A stretch of DNA of 64,000 nt from Comamonadaceae bacterium (GCA_947476465.1 CANJQN010000004.1:1-64000), one strand, 5' to 3'. Shown: positions 44,597-53,910, numbered from the stretch's first letter. The notes: generated by a model not told the origin, from the sequence alone. Numbers and translations: made by a program.

Positions 44597-45472
44597 ATGA
44601 CCGACTTCTTCCAGATCCTCGTCGCAGGCTTTTCGACGGGTGCGCTTTACGCGCTCATCGCGCTCGGGTTCACCATCGTCTACAACGCGACCAAGGTGAC
44701 GAACTTCGCGCATGGCGAGTTCGTCATGATGGGCGGGTTGATCAGTGCGTCGCTCGTCAAGTCCGCCAAGTGGCCACTGGTCGAAGCCGTCGTCGCCGCA
44801 GTGGTCTGCGTGGTCATTGCCGCCGTATTGCTGGACCGGGTCGCAATCAGGAACGCCCGGCGAAAGACGGTTCTTACCTACGCCATGATCACTATCGGCG
44901 CCAGCGTTTTCCTGCGCGGGCTGATGCAGGTCACCGCCGGAAGAAGTGTTCAGTTCCTTCCGTCGTTTGGAGGGCTGACCGACCTGGAAGTGGCCGGTGT
45001 CCGCCTGTCCTCGCAGTACCAGTGGATCCTCGGGGTCGCACTGACGGTCGGCGCAGTCCTTTCGTTTCTTTTCCTGCGCACACGCATCGGCAAGGCAATG
45101 CGCGCGGCGAGCCAGAATGTGCGGTCGGCCGCGCTGTGCGGGATCGATCCGGTCCGGATGTCGATGCTGGCGTTCGCACTGGCCGGCGCCACGGGGGCGC
45201 TTGCTGGCGCGTTGATCGCCCCCATCGGCGCCAGTTTTTACGAGAACGGTCTCAATTTCGCGCTCAAGGGTTTCGCAGCCGCGGTGCTCGGCGGCTTCGG
45301 CAGCCCCGTCGGCGCGGTGCTCGGCGGCGTTCTCATCGGAATCGGCGAGAGTCTGTGCGCCGGTTATTTCTCTTCGGCTTACAAGGACGCGGTATCGCTC
45401 GTGGTGCTGCTCGGGGTGCTGCTGATGCGGCCCAGCGGGTTGCTCGGACAGGCTGAGGCGCGCAGGGTATGA
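44597..45472 (+). CDS. Branched-chain-type ABC transporter permease (LivH family)
   Basis: A 291-residue inner-membrane permease with about eight transmembrane segments and the LivH signature GALYALIALGFTIVYNATKVTNFAHGEF near the start (seen as adjacent shorter motifs). AALCGIDPVRMSMLAFALAGATGALAG is the EAA-type loop contacting the ATPase. Its stop overlaps the next gene's start (ATGA). The whole importer set follows in order. In catabolic clusters this class imports aromatic or alicyclic acids as often as amino acids. Confidence 0.88.
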   Translation: MTDFFQILVAGFSTGALYALIALGFTIVYNATKVTNFAHGEFVMMGGLISASLVKSAKWPLVEAVVAAVVCVVIAAVLLDRVAIRNARRKTVLTYAMITIGASVFLRGLMQVTAGRSVQFLPSFGGLTDLEVAGVRLSSQYQWILGVALTVGAVLSFLFLRTRIGKAMRAASQNVRSAALCGIDPVRMSMLAFALAGATGALAGALIAPIGASFYENGLNFALKGFAAAVLGGFGSPVGAVLGGVLIGIGESLCAGYFSSAYKDAVSLVVLLGVLLMRPSGLLGQAEARRV

Positions 45473-46455
45473 CCCCACCCCAATTGACTTGCGACACCCG
45501 CTACCGGCGCGACCTCATCGGGCTGGCCGCATTCGCGTTCGCCGTGATCGTCCTGGGCCTGGTATTGCAAAAGCCCTACCACCTGAACCTGGCGACCGAC
45601 ATTTGTGTCTACGGCATCGCTGCCCTGGGCATGTTCCTGCTCTTCGGGCTATGCGGACAAATCTCCGTGGGCCAGGCGGCCTTTTTCGGCATCGGGGCCT
45701 ACACCAGCGCCATTCTCGTGATGCGCCTGGGCATGCCGGTGGCGGTCGGGATCGCCGCCGGGGTCGCGCTGAGCAGCATCATCGGTTGGCTCATCTCAAG
45801 GCCGATCCTGAGCCTGACGACCAACTACCTGGCCATGGCGACCCTGGCCTTCGGCGTCATCGTCTATGTGATCTTCAGCCAGGCGATCGCGATCACCGGG
45901 GGGCTGGACCCCGGCATCTTCGGCGTGCCGCCGCTCAGTCTGTTCGGGATCACGCTTGCCACCCCGGTGGCGAAGTTCTGGGCGGTCGGCGCCTTCACCT
46001 TCCTGTCCCTGCTGCTGGTCATCAATCTGATCCACAGCCGTGCGGGCCGGGCCTTCGTGGCCTTGAAGGGTTCCGAGGTGGCCACCGCGGGGCTGGGCGT
46101 CGATGTCGTCGGCTACAAGGTCATCGCATTCACCGTCAGCGCCGGGCTCGCGGGTCTGGCCGGCGCCTTGTTCGCATTTGTCCAGGGCTCATTCAGCGCC
46201 GGCAATTTCACCGTGGGTCTGTCGATCGAATTGCTTGTCATGGTTGTGGTCGGCTCGCTTTCCAGCCCCTGGGGTGCGTTGTTCGGGGCCGCGTTCATCA
46301 CGTTTGTGCCGACTTTGCTGGATGACTTCCAGGCCTACAAGCTGATCCTCTACGGTGTGATCCTCCTTGTCGTCACGGTCCTGATGCCCGATGGCCTCGC
46401 GCGCGCGGGCTATGACGGCCTGCGCTCCTTGTCAAAGAGGCTGGGGCGCACATGA
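45469..46455 (+). CDS. Branched-chain-type ABC transporter permease (LivM family)
   Basis: A 328-residue permease, partner of the LivH-type subunit. It shows the LivM motif GLCGQISVGQAAFFGIGAY (about 61-79), multiple hydrophobic spans, and the ATPase-contact loop near ATAGLGVDVVGYKVIAF. It overlaps the genes on both sides by 4 bases (ATGA), indicating tight coupling of the permease pair and first ATPase. Confidence 0.88.
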   Translation: MTPPQLTCDTRYRRDLIGLAAFAFAVIVLGLVLQKPYHLNLATDICVYGIAALGMFLLFGLCGQISVGQAAFFGIGAYTSAILVMRLGMPVAVGIAAGVALSSIIGWLISRPILSLTTNYLAMATLAFGVIVYVIFSQAIAITGGLDPGIFGVPPLSLFGITLATPVAKFWAVGAFTFLSLLLVINLIHSRAGRAFVALKGSEVATAGLGVDVVGYKVIAFTVSAGLAGLAGALFAFVQGSFSAGNFTVGLSIELLVMVVVGSLSSPWGALFGAAFITFVPTLLDDFQAYKLILYGVILLVVTVLMPDGLARAGYDGLRSLSKRLGRT

Positions 46456-47243
46456 GCCTGCAAGTGGAAAACTTCAGCAAGCGTTACGGCGGCGTCGCCG
46501 CAGTGCAGGCGATGGACCTCATTGCCAAGCCGGGGTCGGTGACGGCCGTGATCGGCCCCAATGGCGCCGGCAAGACCACGCTGTTGAACCTGATCAGCGG
46601 CGTCGTCATCCCCGACAGCGGCCGCATGACGCTATTGGGCAAGGACGTGGCCGGCGCGAGGCCGCATGAACTGGCGGCGCTGGGCCTGACGCGAACCTAC
46701 CAGAGCCCGCAGCTGTTCACGGACATGACGGTGCTTGACACGGTGATGGTCGGCGCGCACATGACGGCGACCGGCGGCGTGCTGTCGGCCTTGTTCAACA
46801 TCCGATCGACCCGGCGCGAAGAGCGCCGGATCGAGACCGCGGCCCGCGTGGCGCTCGATCGCGTCGGCCTTCAAAGCGATGTCTTTGAACGTGACGCCAA
46901 CGAGCTGCCTTACGGCCTGCAGCGCCGCGTCGACATCGCGCGCGCCCTGGCGACCGGCGCGACCGTCCTGCTTCTCGACGAGCCGGCTGCGGGGCTCAAT
47001 GCCACCGAGACGCGCGGCCTCGCTGATCTGATCCAGGCGCTCGCCTTGCAAGGCTACACCGTCGTTCTGGTGGAGCACGATATGGAAATGGTGATGCGCG
47101 TGTCCAACCACATCATCGTGATGAACTTTGGTGAAAAGATTGCCGAGGGCACACCGGCCGAGATCCAGAGCAACCCGCGGGTGATCGAAGCCTATCTCGG
47201 CGTGGACGAGGCAACCGAGGAAGATCATGCTCGAGCTGCGTGA
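46452..47243 (+). CDS. ABC transporter ATP-binding protein (LivG family)
   Basis: A 263-residue ATPase with Walker A GPNGAGKTTLLNLISG (about 36-51), a LivG-type insertion (TRTYQSPQLFTDMTVLDTVMVG), a variant signature LPYGLQRRVDIARAL in place of LSGGQ, and Walker B VLLLDEPAAGLN. The modified signature motif (YGLQR) is usual in LivG. It overlaps the livF-type gene by 17 bases. Confidence 0.88.
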   Translation: MSLQVENFSKRYGGVAAVQAMDLIAKPGSVTAVIGPNGAGKTTLLNLISGVVIPDSGRMTLLGKDVAGARPHELAALGLTRTYQSPQLFTDMTVLDTVMVGAHMTATGGVLSALFNIRSTRREERRIETAARVALDRVGLQSDVFERDANELPYGLQRRVDIARALATGATVLLLDEPAAGLNATETRGLADLIQALALQGYTVVLVEHDMEMVMRVSNHIIVMNFGEKIAEGTPAEIQSNPRVIEAYLGVDEATEEDHARAA

Positions 47244-47943
47244 CGTCGCTGCCCGCTTCGGCAACATCGAGGCGCTGCGCAATGTGTCGATGCGCGTCGA
47301 GGCCGGCGAGATCGTGTGCCTCATCGGGGCCAATGGCGCAGGCAAGTCGACGATCCTCAATGTGGTCTCGGGGCTCGTGCCGGCGGCGGCCGGCTCCGTG
47401 ACGTTCGAGGGCCAGCCGCTCACCAGGCACAAGGCCAGCGAGATCGTCCGTCGGGGCGTGGTGCAGGTGCCCGAAGGCCGTCTTGTCTTTCCCGACATGA
47501 CGGTGCGCGAAAACCTCGAGATGGGGGCCTATACGCAGGGCCGGGACCGTCTCGCAAACAACCTGTCGGAGGTGTTGGAGATTTTTCCGATCCTGCGCGA
47601 GCGCCACGCCCAACTTGCCGGGCTCCTCTCAGGGGGGCAGCAGCAGATGCTGGCGATCGGGCGGGCCCTGATGGCAAGCCCCCGCCTGCTGTTGCTTGAC
47701 GAGCCTTCCATGGGCTTGGCGCCGCTGGTCATTGCCGACATCTTTCGAACGCTTGAGCGGCTGCGCGCCGAGCGCGGCTGCACTATCTTGCTGGTTGAAC
47801 AGAACGCCAGGGCGGCACTCAAGATCTCGGACCGCGGTTACGTCCTGGCAAACGGCTGCATCACACGATCCGGCCGCGCCCGTGAACTCGCCGAAGACCG
47901 CGAAATCCAGGAACACTATCTCGGCAAGAAGGTGGCGGCTTGA
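47227..47943 (+). CDS. ABC transporter ATP-binding protein (LivF family)
   Basis: A 238-residue ATPase: Walker A GANGAGKSTILNVVSG (about 35-50), Q-loop, signature LLSGGQQQMLAIGRAL, and Walker B LLLLDEPSMGLAPLV. VQVPEGRLVFPDMTVRENL is typical of LivF. It completes the ATPase heterodimer with the LivG-type protein. A 93-base gap separates it from the binding-protein gene. Confidence 0.88.
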   Translation: MLELRDVAARFGNIEALRNVSMRVEAGEIVCLIGANGAGKSTILNVVSGLVPAAAGSVTFEGQPLTRHKASEIVRRGVVQVPEGRLVFPDMTVRENLEMGAYTQGRDRLANNLSEVLEIFPILRERHAQLAGLLSGGQQQMLAIGRALMASPRLLLLDEPSMGLAPLVIADIFRTLERLRAERGCTILLVEQNARAALKISDRGYVLANGCITRSGRARELAEDREIQEHYLGKKVAA

Positions 47944-48036
47944 CTGCCTGCATCTGCCTGCATGACTTGAGGCCGCCGTAGACGGCCAAGCTTTGACGTA
48001 TGACTTTCTCGATCACACATTAACTTGGAGACAACA

Positions 48037-49194
48037 ATGAAACGTTTCAAATCGCACGCCGCCGGCCTTGCCATTGCGGCCGTGGGCCTGTTCGGGCTCG
48101 GCACGGCAAGCGCCGACAACAGCCCGCTGCGCATCGGCATCCTGTCGCCTTCGACAGGCGCGTCCGCGTACTCCGGGCTTTCGTTCGAGCAAGGTGCCCG
48201 GCTGGCGCTCGAGCCCTTCGTGCGCAGCGGCATGAATGGCCACCCTGTGAAGATCACCTTCTACGACACCGAGGGCGCCAGCCCCAAGGCCGCGCAGCTG
48301 TTCAACCGTCTTGTTGACAACGACGACGTCCATGTCGTGATCGGTCCGGTCAACAGCGGCGAAAGCCTCGCCGCCGCGCCCGTGGCGGCGCAGCGCAAGG
48401 TGTCGATGCTGTGCGTCTGTTCCGCGGAAGCCATTACCAAGCCTGTCAACCCATACGTTTTCGGGTTGGCCCCGGTCGATGCCACCGTAACGACGGAACT
48501 TCTTGATGTGCTCAAGAGCCGCGGTGTCAAGAAGGCGGGCCTCATCTACTCGCTGGACGCATTCGGCCAGTCGGGCGGCAAGATGCTCGAAGCGAAGGCC
48601 AAGGATTTCGGCATCGATCTCGTGGCGGTTGAAACCTTTGCTCCGCAAGACACCAACATGACGCCGCAGTTGCTGAAGATCCGGGACAAATCACCCGACG
48701 GCATCATGCTGTGGTCGGCGGCGAACCCGGCGCCCGCGATCATCATGAAGTCCATCAAAGAGCTCGGCATCAAGTCGCAGGTGTATCTGGGCAATGCGGC
48801 GGCCTTCAACAACTTTGCGGAATCGGCCGGCGCGGCGGCCGACGGCGCGTACGTCACCAGCTTGCCGATCCTGGCGCCAGAGGTCCTGGCCGATGGCGAC
48901 CGGCGCAAGGCCATCGTCAGCGACTTCGTCAAGTCGTTCAAGGCACGCTACAACACGGCGCCGGAACAGACCGCCGGCGGCGCGATGGACGCGGTAACGA
49001 TCCTCGAGGCCGCGGTCAAGCAGATCAACGGTCCGATCACGCGCGAATCCGTGCGCGGTGCGATTGACAAGGTATCGATGTGCGGGGCTTACGGCTGCCG
49101 CAAATTCACTGCCGAAGATCATCGCGGGCACGGCAAGGACCCGGCGACGGTGCTGATGCAGATCAAAGACGCGAAATGGGTGGCGATCAAGTAG
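48037..49194 (+). CDS. ABC transporter substrate-binding protein (LivK-like)
   Basis: A 385-residue periplasmic binding protein with a signal peptide (residues 1-26, ending near GTASADN). Mature motifs: LRIGILSPSTGASAYSG, VKITFYDTEGASPKAAQ, and VHVVIGPVNSGESLA. GGAG is 6 bases before the ATG. It belongs to the class binding amino acids and aromatic acids. Its ligand would be the substrate of the pathway. The SDR gene starts just 2 bases after its stop. Confidence 0.88.
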   Translation: MKRFKSHAAGLAIAAVGLFGLGTASADNSPLRIGILSPSTGASAYSGLSFEQGARLALEPFVRSGMNGHPVKITFYDTEGASPKAAQLFNRLVDNDDVHVVIGPVNSGESLAAAPVAAQRKVSMLCVCSAEAITKPVNPYVFGLAPVDATVTTELLDVLKSRGVKKAGLIYSLDAFGQSGGKMLEAKAKDFGIDLVAVETFAPQDTNMTPQLLKIRDKSPDGIMLWSAANPAPAIIMKSIKELGIKSQVYLGNAAAFNNFAESAGAAADGAYVTSLPILAPEVLADGDRRKAIVSDFVKSFKARYNTAPEQTAGGAMDAVTILEAAVKQINGPITRESVRGAIDKVSMCGAYGCRKFTAEDHRGHGKDPATVLMQIKDAKWVAIK

Positions 49195-49196
49195 TC

Positions 49197-50048
49197 GTGA
49201 CGCAATCCGGGTTTGTCACGCCGCCCGCGTCAGCCGTTCAGATCGAGCGGACTGATGCAGGCGGCGACGCGAGGCGCCCGGTCGCTCTCGTGACGGGTAC
49301 GGCGCAGGGGCTGGGCAGCGTCATCGTCGAGCACCTCGCACGCGAGGGTTTCGATGTCGTGGCCAACGACCTGGTTGTCGATGACCGGTTGGAGCGGGTG
49401 TGCGAGGCGGCGCGGGCGGCAGGCGCGCGGGCCGCGCCGCTTGCCTTCGATATTTCCCGTACCGAAGACGCCGCCGCCTTCACCGCAAAGGCGGCGGTCG
49501 CGTTCGGCAGCATCGATTGCCTGGTGAACAACGCGGCGGTGTCGGTTCTCTCGCGCGGAGATATTCTCGACGTCTCGGCTGAGAGTTTCGACCGCAGCTT
49601 CAACGTCAACTTGCGCGGCACGTTCTTCCTCACGCAGCAGGTTGCTCGTTGGATGCTGGCCAACAAGGCTTCGGCCCCAAGGTCCAGGCGCCGCTCGATC
49701 ATCACCATCTCGTCGGTCGGCGTCGAGCACATGGTCGGGCGTCAGGTCACCGAGTATTGCCTCGCAAAGTCGGCCCTGGTCGTCATGACCAAGCACTTCG
49801 CGGTTCGACTGGTGACCGAGGGCATCGACTGCTACGACGTGCGGCCGGGCATGATGCAAACGAGCATGACCGAGTCGTCGCGCGAGAAGTACGACGGGCT
49901 GATCGCCAACGGCCATGTACCGGCGAACCGCTGGGGACAACTGGGGGAAGTGGCCGCCACGATCGCAAGCCTGGCCAACGGCGCGCTTCGCTATTCGGTG
50001 GGCCAGACCATTCATGTGGACGGCGGAATGGCGCTCAAGCCATTCTGA
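49197..50048 (+). CDS. Short-chain dehydrogenase/reductase
   Basis: A 283-residue classical SDR: cofactor loop LVTGTAQGLGSVI (about 31-43), NNAA motif, catalytic Ser in TISSVGVEH and the YxxxK pair in TEYCLAKSAL. C-terminal VDGGMALKPF is usual for the FabG-like group. It reduces or oxidises an alcohol/ketone, perhaps a hydroxyacyl-CoA. GTG start at 49197 is inferred because it lies 2 bases beyond the previous stop. Last gene of operon 1. Confidence 0.83.
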   Translation: MTQSGFVTPPASAVQIERTDAGGDARRPVALVTGTAQGLGSVIVEHLAREGFDVVANDLVVDDRLERVCEAARAAGARAAPLAFDISRTEDAAAFTAKAAVAFGSIDCLVNNAAVSVLSRGDILDVSAESFDRSFNVNLRGTFFLTQQVARWMLANKASAPRSRRRSIITISSVGVEHMVGRQVTEYCLAKSALVVMTKHFAVRLVTEGIDCYDVRPGMMQTSMTESSREKYDGLIANGHVPANRWGQLGEVAATIASLANGALRYSVGQTIHVDGGMALKPF

Positions 50049-50052
50049 GCCG

Positions 50053-50169
50053 GTAGTTACCCTGATCCCCGCGCCCCGCCAAAACGTCCGATCCGACGAT
50101 CGCCATGCGCCGATGACCCGATCACACTTGGCGTATCGGTGCACGAGCGCCACTGCAACGGGAGCTTGA
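50053..50169 (+). promoter_or_regulatory. 117-bp duplicated regulatory element, copy B
   Basis: Starts 5 bases after the SDR stop and ends at the GTG of leader mini-ORF B. It has the same length and the same conserved blocks as copy A (42551-42667), including GTAGTTACCC, CCGACGAT and AGCGCCA. Probably the promoter and activator site of operon 2. Confidence 0.6.
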
Positions 50170-50235
50170 GTGAACGCTGGAATTTTGAGCTCGAACGGAC
50201 GTCGCACTTGCGCGCTGCTGACGAGGCATCCATGA
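50170..50235 (+). CDS. Leader mini-ORF B (21 codons), coupled to the CoA-ligase gene
   Basis: A GTG-started ORF beginning MNAGILSSNG, with GGGAG upstream. Its TGA stop overlaps the ATG of the ligase (ATGA). The first three residues and the overlapping stop/start match leader A; the rest of the peptide is not conserved. Confidence 0.4.
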   Translation: MNAGILSSNGRRTCALLTRHP

Positions 50236-51803
50236 TCGATTCCGCTGAGATATTGCCCAACCTGGTGTACCGGCATGCTCGCGAGCGTGGCGACCGGGTG
50301 GCGTTGACGTCTATCGGTCAGGGTTCCCTGACCTGGGCACAGCTTTGGACCCGGGTCGAGCAGTGGGCGGGCTGGCTGACGGCGCATGGTGTGAAAATTG
50401 ATCACCGCGTGGTGACGCTCATGCCTCAATCGCTGGAATCCTCATGCGTGTGGATGGCCTGCAGCGCGGTGGGAGCCGTCGAGTGCGCGGTCAACACCGA
50501 GTTCCGCGGCGAGTGGCTTCGCAATGCATTGGCGGCCTCGCGGGCCGAGGTTGTGGTCGTGAGCCGGCGCTTCCTGGATCAGCTGATTCCCGTGCTGTCT
50601 GACTCGGCGATTCATACCGTGCTCGTCTATGACGATCCGCAACGCCCACCGGAGACCGTCGGCCAGGCCCGGATCGTGACGTCGCCGCCGGGCGACGCGG
50701 CGCCGGCCAGGCTCGCGGCACCCGAAGCCCGGGCGCACCAGACCGCGTGCATCCTCTATACCTCGGGCACCACCGGCCCTTCGAAGGCGGTCCAGATTCC
50801 TTGGGGAATGATGCACACCTTTGTGAGTGCGGGGCGCGAGTGGGAACGCGCCAGCGAGCCGGTCTATTACCTGCCTTACGCGAGTAATCACCTGTCGGGC
50901 CGCGGCGCGCTGTACCGGGCCGCGCTGGGGCGGGGACGGGCCGTGATCCGTGAAGTTTTTTCCACTGGCGAGTTCTGGTCGGACGTTCGCGCGCACGGCT
51001 GTACCTGGACGCTGCTCTATGCCGCGCCGTCGCGCTTTCTGCTGAGCCAGCCCGAGCATCCTGGCGATGCGGACAACAAGCTCGAACTCGTCATGCTGTG
51101 CCCGCTGATCCCCGAAGTGGATGTCATGAAGCGGCGCTTTGGCTTTGAGTGTTTCACGGTGTATGGCATGACGGAGATCGGCAATCCGTTCATCTTGCCG
51201 CCCGAGGAATCGCATTCTGGCAATGCCGGCTGCGGCGGCCGCCCGATCGCGGGTGTGCAGGCGCGGCTGGTCGACGAGAACGACTACGAAATGCCGCTCG
51301 GCGAACCCGGCGAGCTGATCATTCGCAGCGACGATCCCTGGATCTTCAACAGCGGCTACGAGGGGGAGCCGGCCGCCACCGCCGCGTCCTGGCGAAACGG
51401 CTGGTTCCACACCGGCGACATCATGCGCCGCGATGTCAATGGCAACTACCACTATGTCGATCGGCGCAAGGACATGATCCGCCGGCGTGGCGAGAACATT
51501 TCGTCGGTCGAGCTGGAGCTCGCGGTGCTGAAATTTCCCGGCATCGCCGAGGCTGCGGCGGTCGGCATTCCGTCCTCCCTGGGTGACGAGGACGTGCTGA
51601 TCGCGGTTGTGCCAAAGGCCGGTTGCCCGGTGGACGTGGCGCAGCTGCTTTCGTACTTGCGGGCCAATGTTCCCCGGTTTGCCGTGCCGCGCTACGTTCG
51701 AACGATGGAGCGGCTGCCGCGCACGCCGGCGACGCTGCGTGTGCAGAAGAAGGACCTGAGAAACCAGGGCATCACGCCCGACACCTGGGAAAACGTCAAG
51801 TAG
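50232..51803 (+). CDS. AMP-dependent CoA ligase (CaiC-like) with variant C-terminal motif
   Basis: A 523-residue adenylate-forming enzyme. It shows ILYTSGTTGPSKAVQIPWG (about 174-192), GMTEIGNPF, FHTGDIMRRD and DRRKDMIRRRGENISS. It is close to crotonobetaine/carnitine-CoA ligases by these blocks. The C-terminal Lys that orients the acyl-adenylate, normally in 'TPTGK', is replaced: the segment reads TPATLRVQK. First gene of operon 2. The ATG at 50232 overlaps the leader stop and has GAGG 5 bases upstream. Confidence 0.82.
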   Translation: MIDSAEILPNLVYRHARERGDRVALTSIGQGSLTWAQLWTRVEQWAGWLTAHGVKIDHRVVTLMPQSLESSCVWMACSAVGAVECAVNTEFRGEWLRNALAASRAEVVVVSRRFLDQLIPVLSDSAIHTVLVYDDPQRPPETVGQARIVTSPPGDAAPARLAAPEARAHQTACILYTSGTTGPSKAVQIPWGMMHTFVSAGREWERASEPVYYLPYASNHLSGRGALYRAALGRGRAVIREVFSTGEFWSDVRAHGCTWTLLYAAPSRFLLSQPEHPGDADNKLELVMLCPLIPEVDVMKRRFGFECFTVYGMTEIGNPFILPPEESHSGNAGCGGRPIAGVQARLVDENDYEMPLGEPGELIIRSDDPWIFNSGYEGEPAATAASWRNGWFHTGDIMRRDVNGNYHYVDRRKDMIRRRGENISSVELELAVLKFPGIAEAAAVGIPSSLGDEDVLIAVVPKAGCPVDVAQLLSYLRANVPRFAVPRYVRTMERLPRTPATLRVQKKDLRNQGITPDTWENVK

Positions 51804-51850
51804 CCCGGGTCAGAAAGTGAAGGCCGCTTGGCCACAAAGGAGAACTTGAG

Positions 51851-53905
51851 ATGGAAGCACTGGGCATCAATGAACTGCACCGTGAGTCTGAAGGCTACAC
51901 GCAGAAGACGAACAACAAATACGCCAGCGACATCGTCACCCACGACGGGGCCGGTGAGATGGTCTTCATGTCGGGGGCCGAAGCCATTGCCCGCGGGGCC
52001 ATCGAGGCCGGCGTCGCGGTGGCGGCCTCCTTCCCGGGATCGCCAGCGACCTGGGTGCATGAAAACCTGCTGATGGCAGGGAAAAAGCTCGACGAGTTTT
52101 ATGTGGAATGGTCCGTCTCGGAGACCAAGTCGTGGGACGTGTGCCTTGGCGCGGCTCTCGCGGGGCGCCGCTCTTTCCTGCCGATCAAGCAGGTGGGCGT
52201 CAACTGGATTGTCGACGTGGTGAGCGACTGGGTGCACAAGCGCGCTCTGCGTGCTGGCCTGGTCATTCTGTGTGGCGACGATCCCGGCGCGGATACCACC
52301 TCGCGCGAGCAGGACACGCGCATGATGGTGCCCTTCCTGGAGGTGCCGCTGCTGCAGGCCGCGTCGGTGCAGGAGCAAAAGGACGTCATCCTGGAAGCGT
52401 TCGCGCTATCAGAGAAGATTTGCGCGCCGGTGATGGTGAGCGTTACACGCCAGATGATGTACGGCCGGGGGCCGGTTCGCCTGGGCGAGATCGATCACGA
52501 GCGCCGGCGCCTCAAGCTCGGGTTCCAGAGGCGGCCTGAGCTGGGCTACACCTGGGTCGGCAACATGTGGTCGACCACCGGCATCGCGGAAAAGCACGGC
52601 AAGTATCACGAGACGTCGCTGGCGCTGGCCCAGGAACATGCCGAGACCAGCCCGCTTAACCGGCTGGAGATGAGAGGCGGCGAGCGCATCGGAATCATCG
52701 CCTCAGAGCAGGCCTACAGCTACGCCCGGCAGTCCGTCCATGCGCTGGGTCTGGACGGCCAGATCGCCTTCCTGAAGATCGGCACCACCTGGCCACTGCC
52801 GCGCGGGCTCACCACCCAATTGCTGGAGTCGGTCGAGACCGTGTTGATGATCGAGGAGCTTGAGCCCTTCATCGAGAACCAGGTGCGGGCCATGACATCG
52901 ACGCTGGACAAGCACGCGCGCATTCTGGGTAAGTCCGATGGCATAGGACTGCCCTTCCACGACGCCTACAACACCGACCTCGTCAGCGGCGTGCTGGCCA
53001 AGGTCGCCGGGATCGACTACACCTCGCCGATGACCCAGCGCAAGCGCAGCATCGCGCAGCAGCTGCGCGTGACGGAGGTGCCAGACCGCCCGTTCACTCT
53101 CTGTGCAGGTTGCCCCGAGATGGGCGCCCTGTGGATCATGAAGGAGACCATGCGTCGGTCCGAGCGTTTCAAACGCCGCGACGTGATCTCGGTGATCGAC
53201 GAGGGCTGCTACACCGCCAGCGAGACCGAGCCCTTCAACATGGGCGACGTGATGACCTGCATGGGCAGCTCCATCAGCCTGGCGCATGGCCTGTACACCG
53301 GTGTCGAGCAGAAGCTCCTGGTGCAGATCGGCGACGGCAGTTTCCTGCACAACGGCCTGCAGGGCCTGATCAACGCGGTGCACAACAAGGCGAAGATGAC
53401 CATCGTCATCCACGACAACCGCGCCACCGCGGCCACCGGTCAGCAGCCCGTGGCCAGTGGGTTCGGCTTCAACGCCCGGGGCGAACCGGCGCCGCGCGTG
53501 AACATCGAGGGCCTGTGCCGGGCCGTCGGCGTGGAGTGGGTCAAGAAGATCGATCCCTTCGACGTCGAGGGCGGTATCACCGTCTTCAATGAGGCCCTGG
53601 AGTACGACGGCATCTCGGTGATGATTTCCGATGCGCCCTGCAGCATCATCGAGACGCGCCGGGTAGGCAGCCGCGGCAGCTGGTCCGGTCAGCTGGCCAC
53701 CTATCGCATCGACGCCGACAAGTGCACCTCCTGCGAGCTGTGCAGCCGGGTCCTGGGCTGTCTGGCGATCGAGGACCAGGGCACGGGCAATGCCCCCATC
53801 ATCAACGATGCCGAGTGCATCGGCTGCGATGTGTGTCGGCAGATGTGTCCTGACGACGCGATCTTCCGGATCACGATCAAGACCAACGAACCAAAGCAAG
53901 GCTGA
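51851..53905 (+). CDS. iorA: IorA-like 2-oxoacid:ferredoxin oxidoreductase, TPP and 4Fe-4S subunit
   Basis: A 684-residue subunit. The N-terminal half is the pyrimidine-binding domain (GAEAIARGAIEAGVAVAASFPG at its start, seen as adjoining short motifs). The diphosphate domain has TLCAGCPEMGAL (about 418-429) and the TPP signature GDGSFLHNGLQGL (about 494-506). The C-terminal 60 residues hold a ferredoxin domain (CTSCELCSRVLGC and CIGCDVCRQMCP, about 624-673). It oxidatively decarboxylates a 2-oxo acid to an acyl-CoA, reducing ferredoxin. AAAGGAGAA precedes the ATG. IorB and a ferredoxin follow directly. Confidence 0.8.
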   Translation: MEALGINELHRESEGYTQKTNNKYASDIVTHDGAGEMVFMSGAEAIARGAIEAGVAVAASFPGSPATWVHENLLMAGKKLDEFYVEWSVSETKSWDVCLGAALAGRRSFLPIKQVGVNWIVDVVSDWVHKRALRAGLVILCGDDPGADTTSREQDTRMMVPFLEVPLLQAASVQEQKDVILEAFALSEKICAPVMVSVTRQMMYGRGPVRLGEIDHERRRLKLGFQRRPELGYTWVGNMWSTTGIAEKHGKYHETSLALAQEHAETSPLNRLEMRGGERIGIIASEQAYSYARQSVHALGLDGQIAFLKIGTTWPLPRGLTTQLLESVETVLMIEELEPFIENQVRAMTSTLDKHARILGKSDGIGLPFHDAYNTDLVSGVLAKVAGIDYTSPMTQRKRSIAQQLRVTEVPDRPFTLCAGCPEMGALWIMKETMRRSERFKRRDVISVIDEGCYTASETEPFNMGDVMTCMGSSISLAHGLYTGVEQKLLVQIGDGSFLHNGLQGLINAVHNKAKMTIVIHDNRATAATGQQPVASGFGFNARGEPAPRVNIEGLCRAVGVEWVKKIDPFDVEGGITVFNEALEYDGISVMISDAPCSIIETRRVGSRGSWSGQLATYRIDADKCTSCELCSRVLGCLAIEDQGTGNAPIINDAECIGCDVCRQMCPDDAIFRITIKTNEPKQG

Positions 53906-53910
53906 CCGGT

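Noticed and set aside
52703..53899. 398-codon minus-strand ORF opposite iorA
   Set aside because: Antisense to a gene with TPP and ferredoxin motifs; His/Val/Asp-rich shadow composition.
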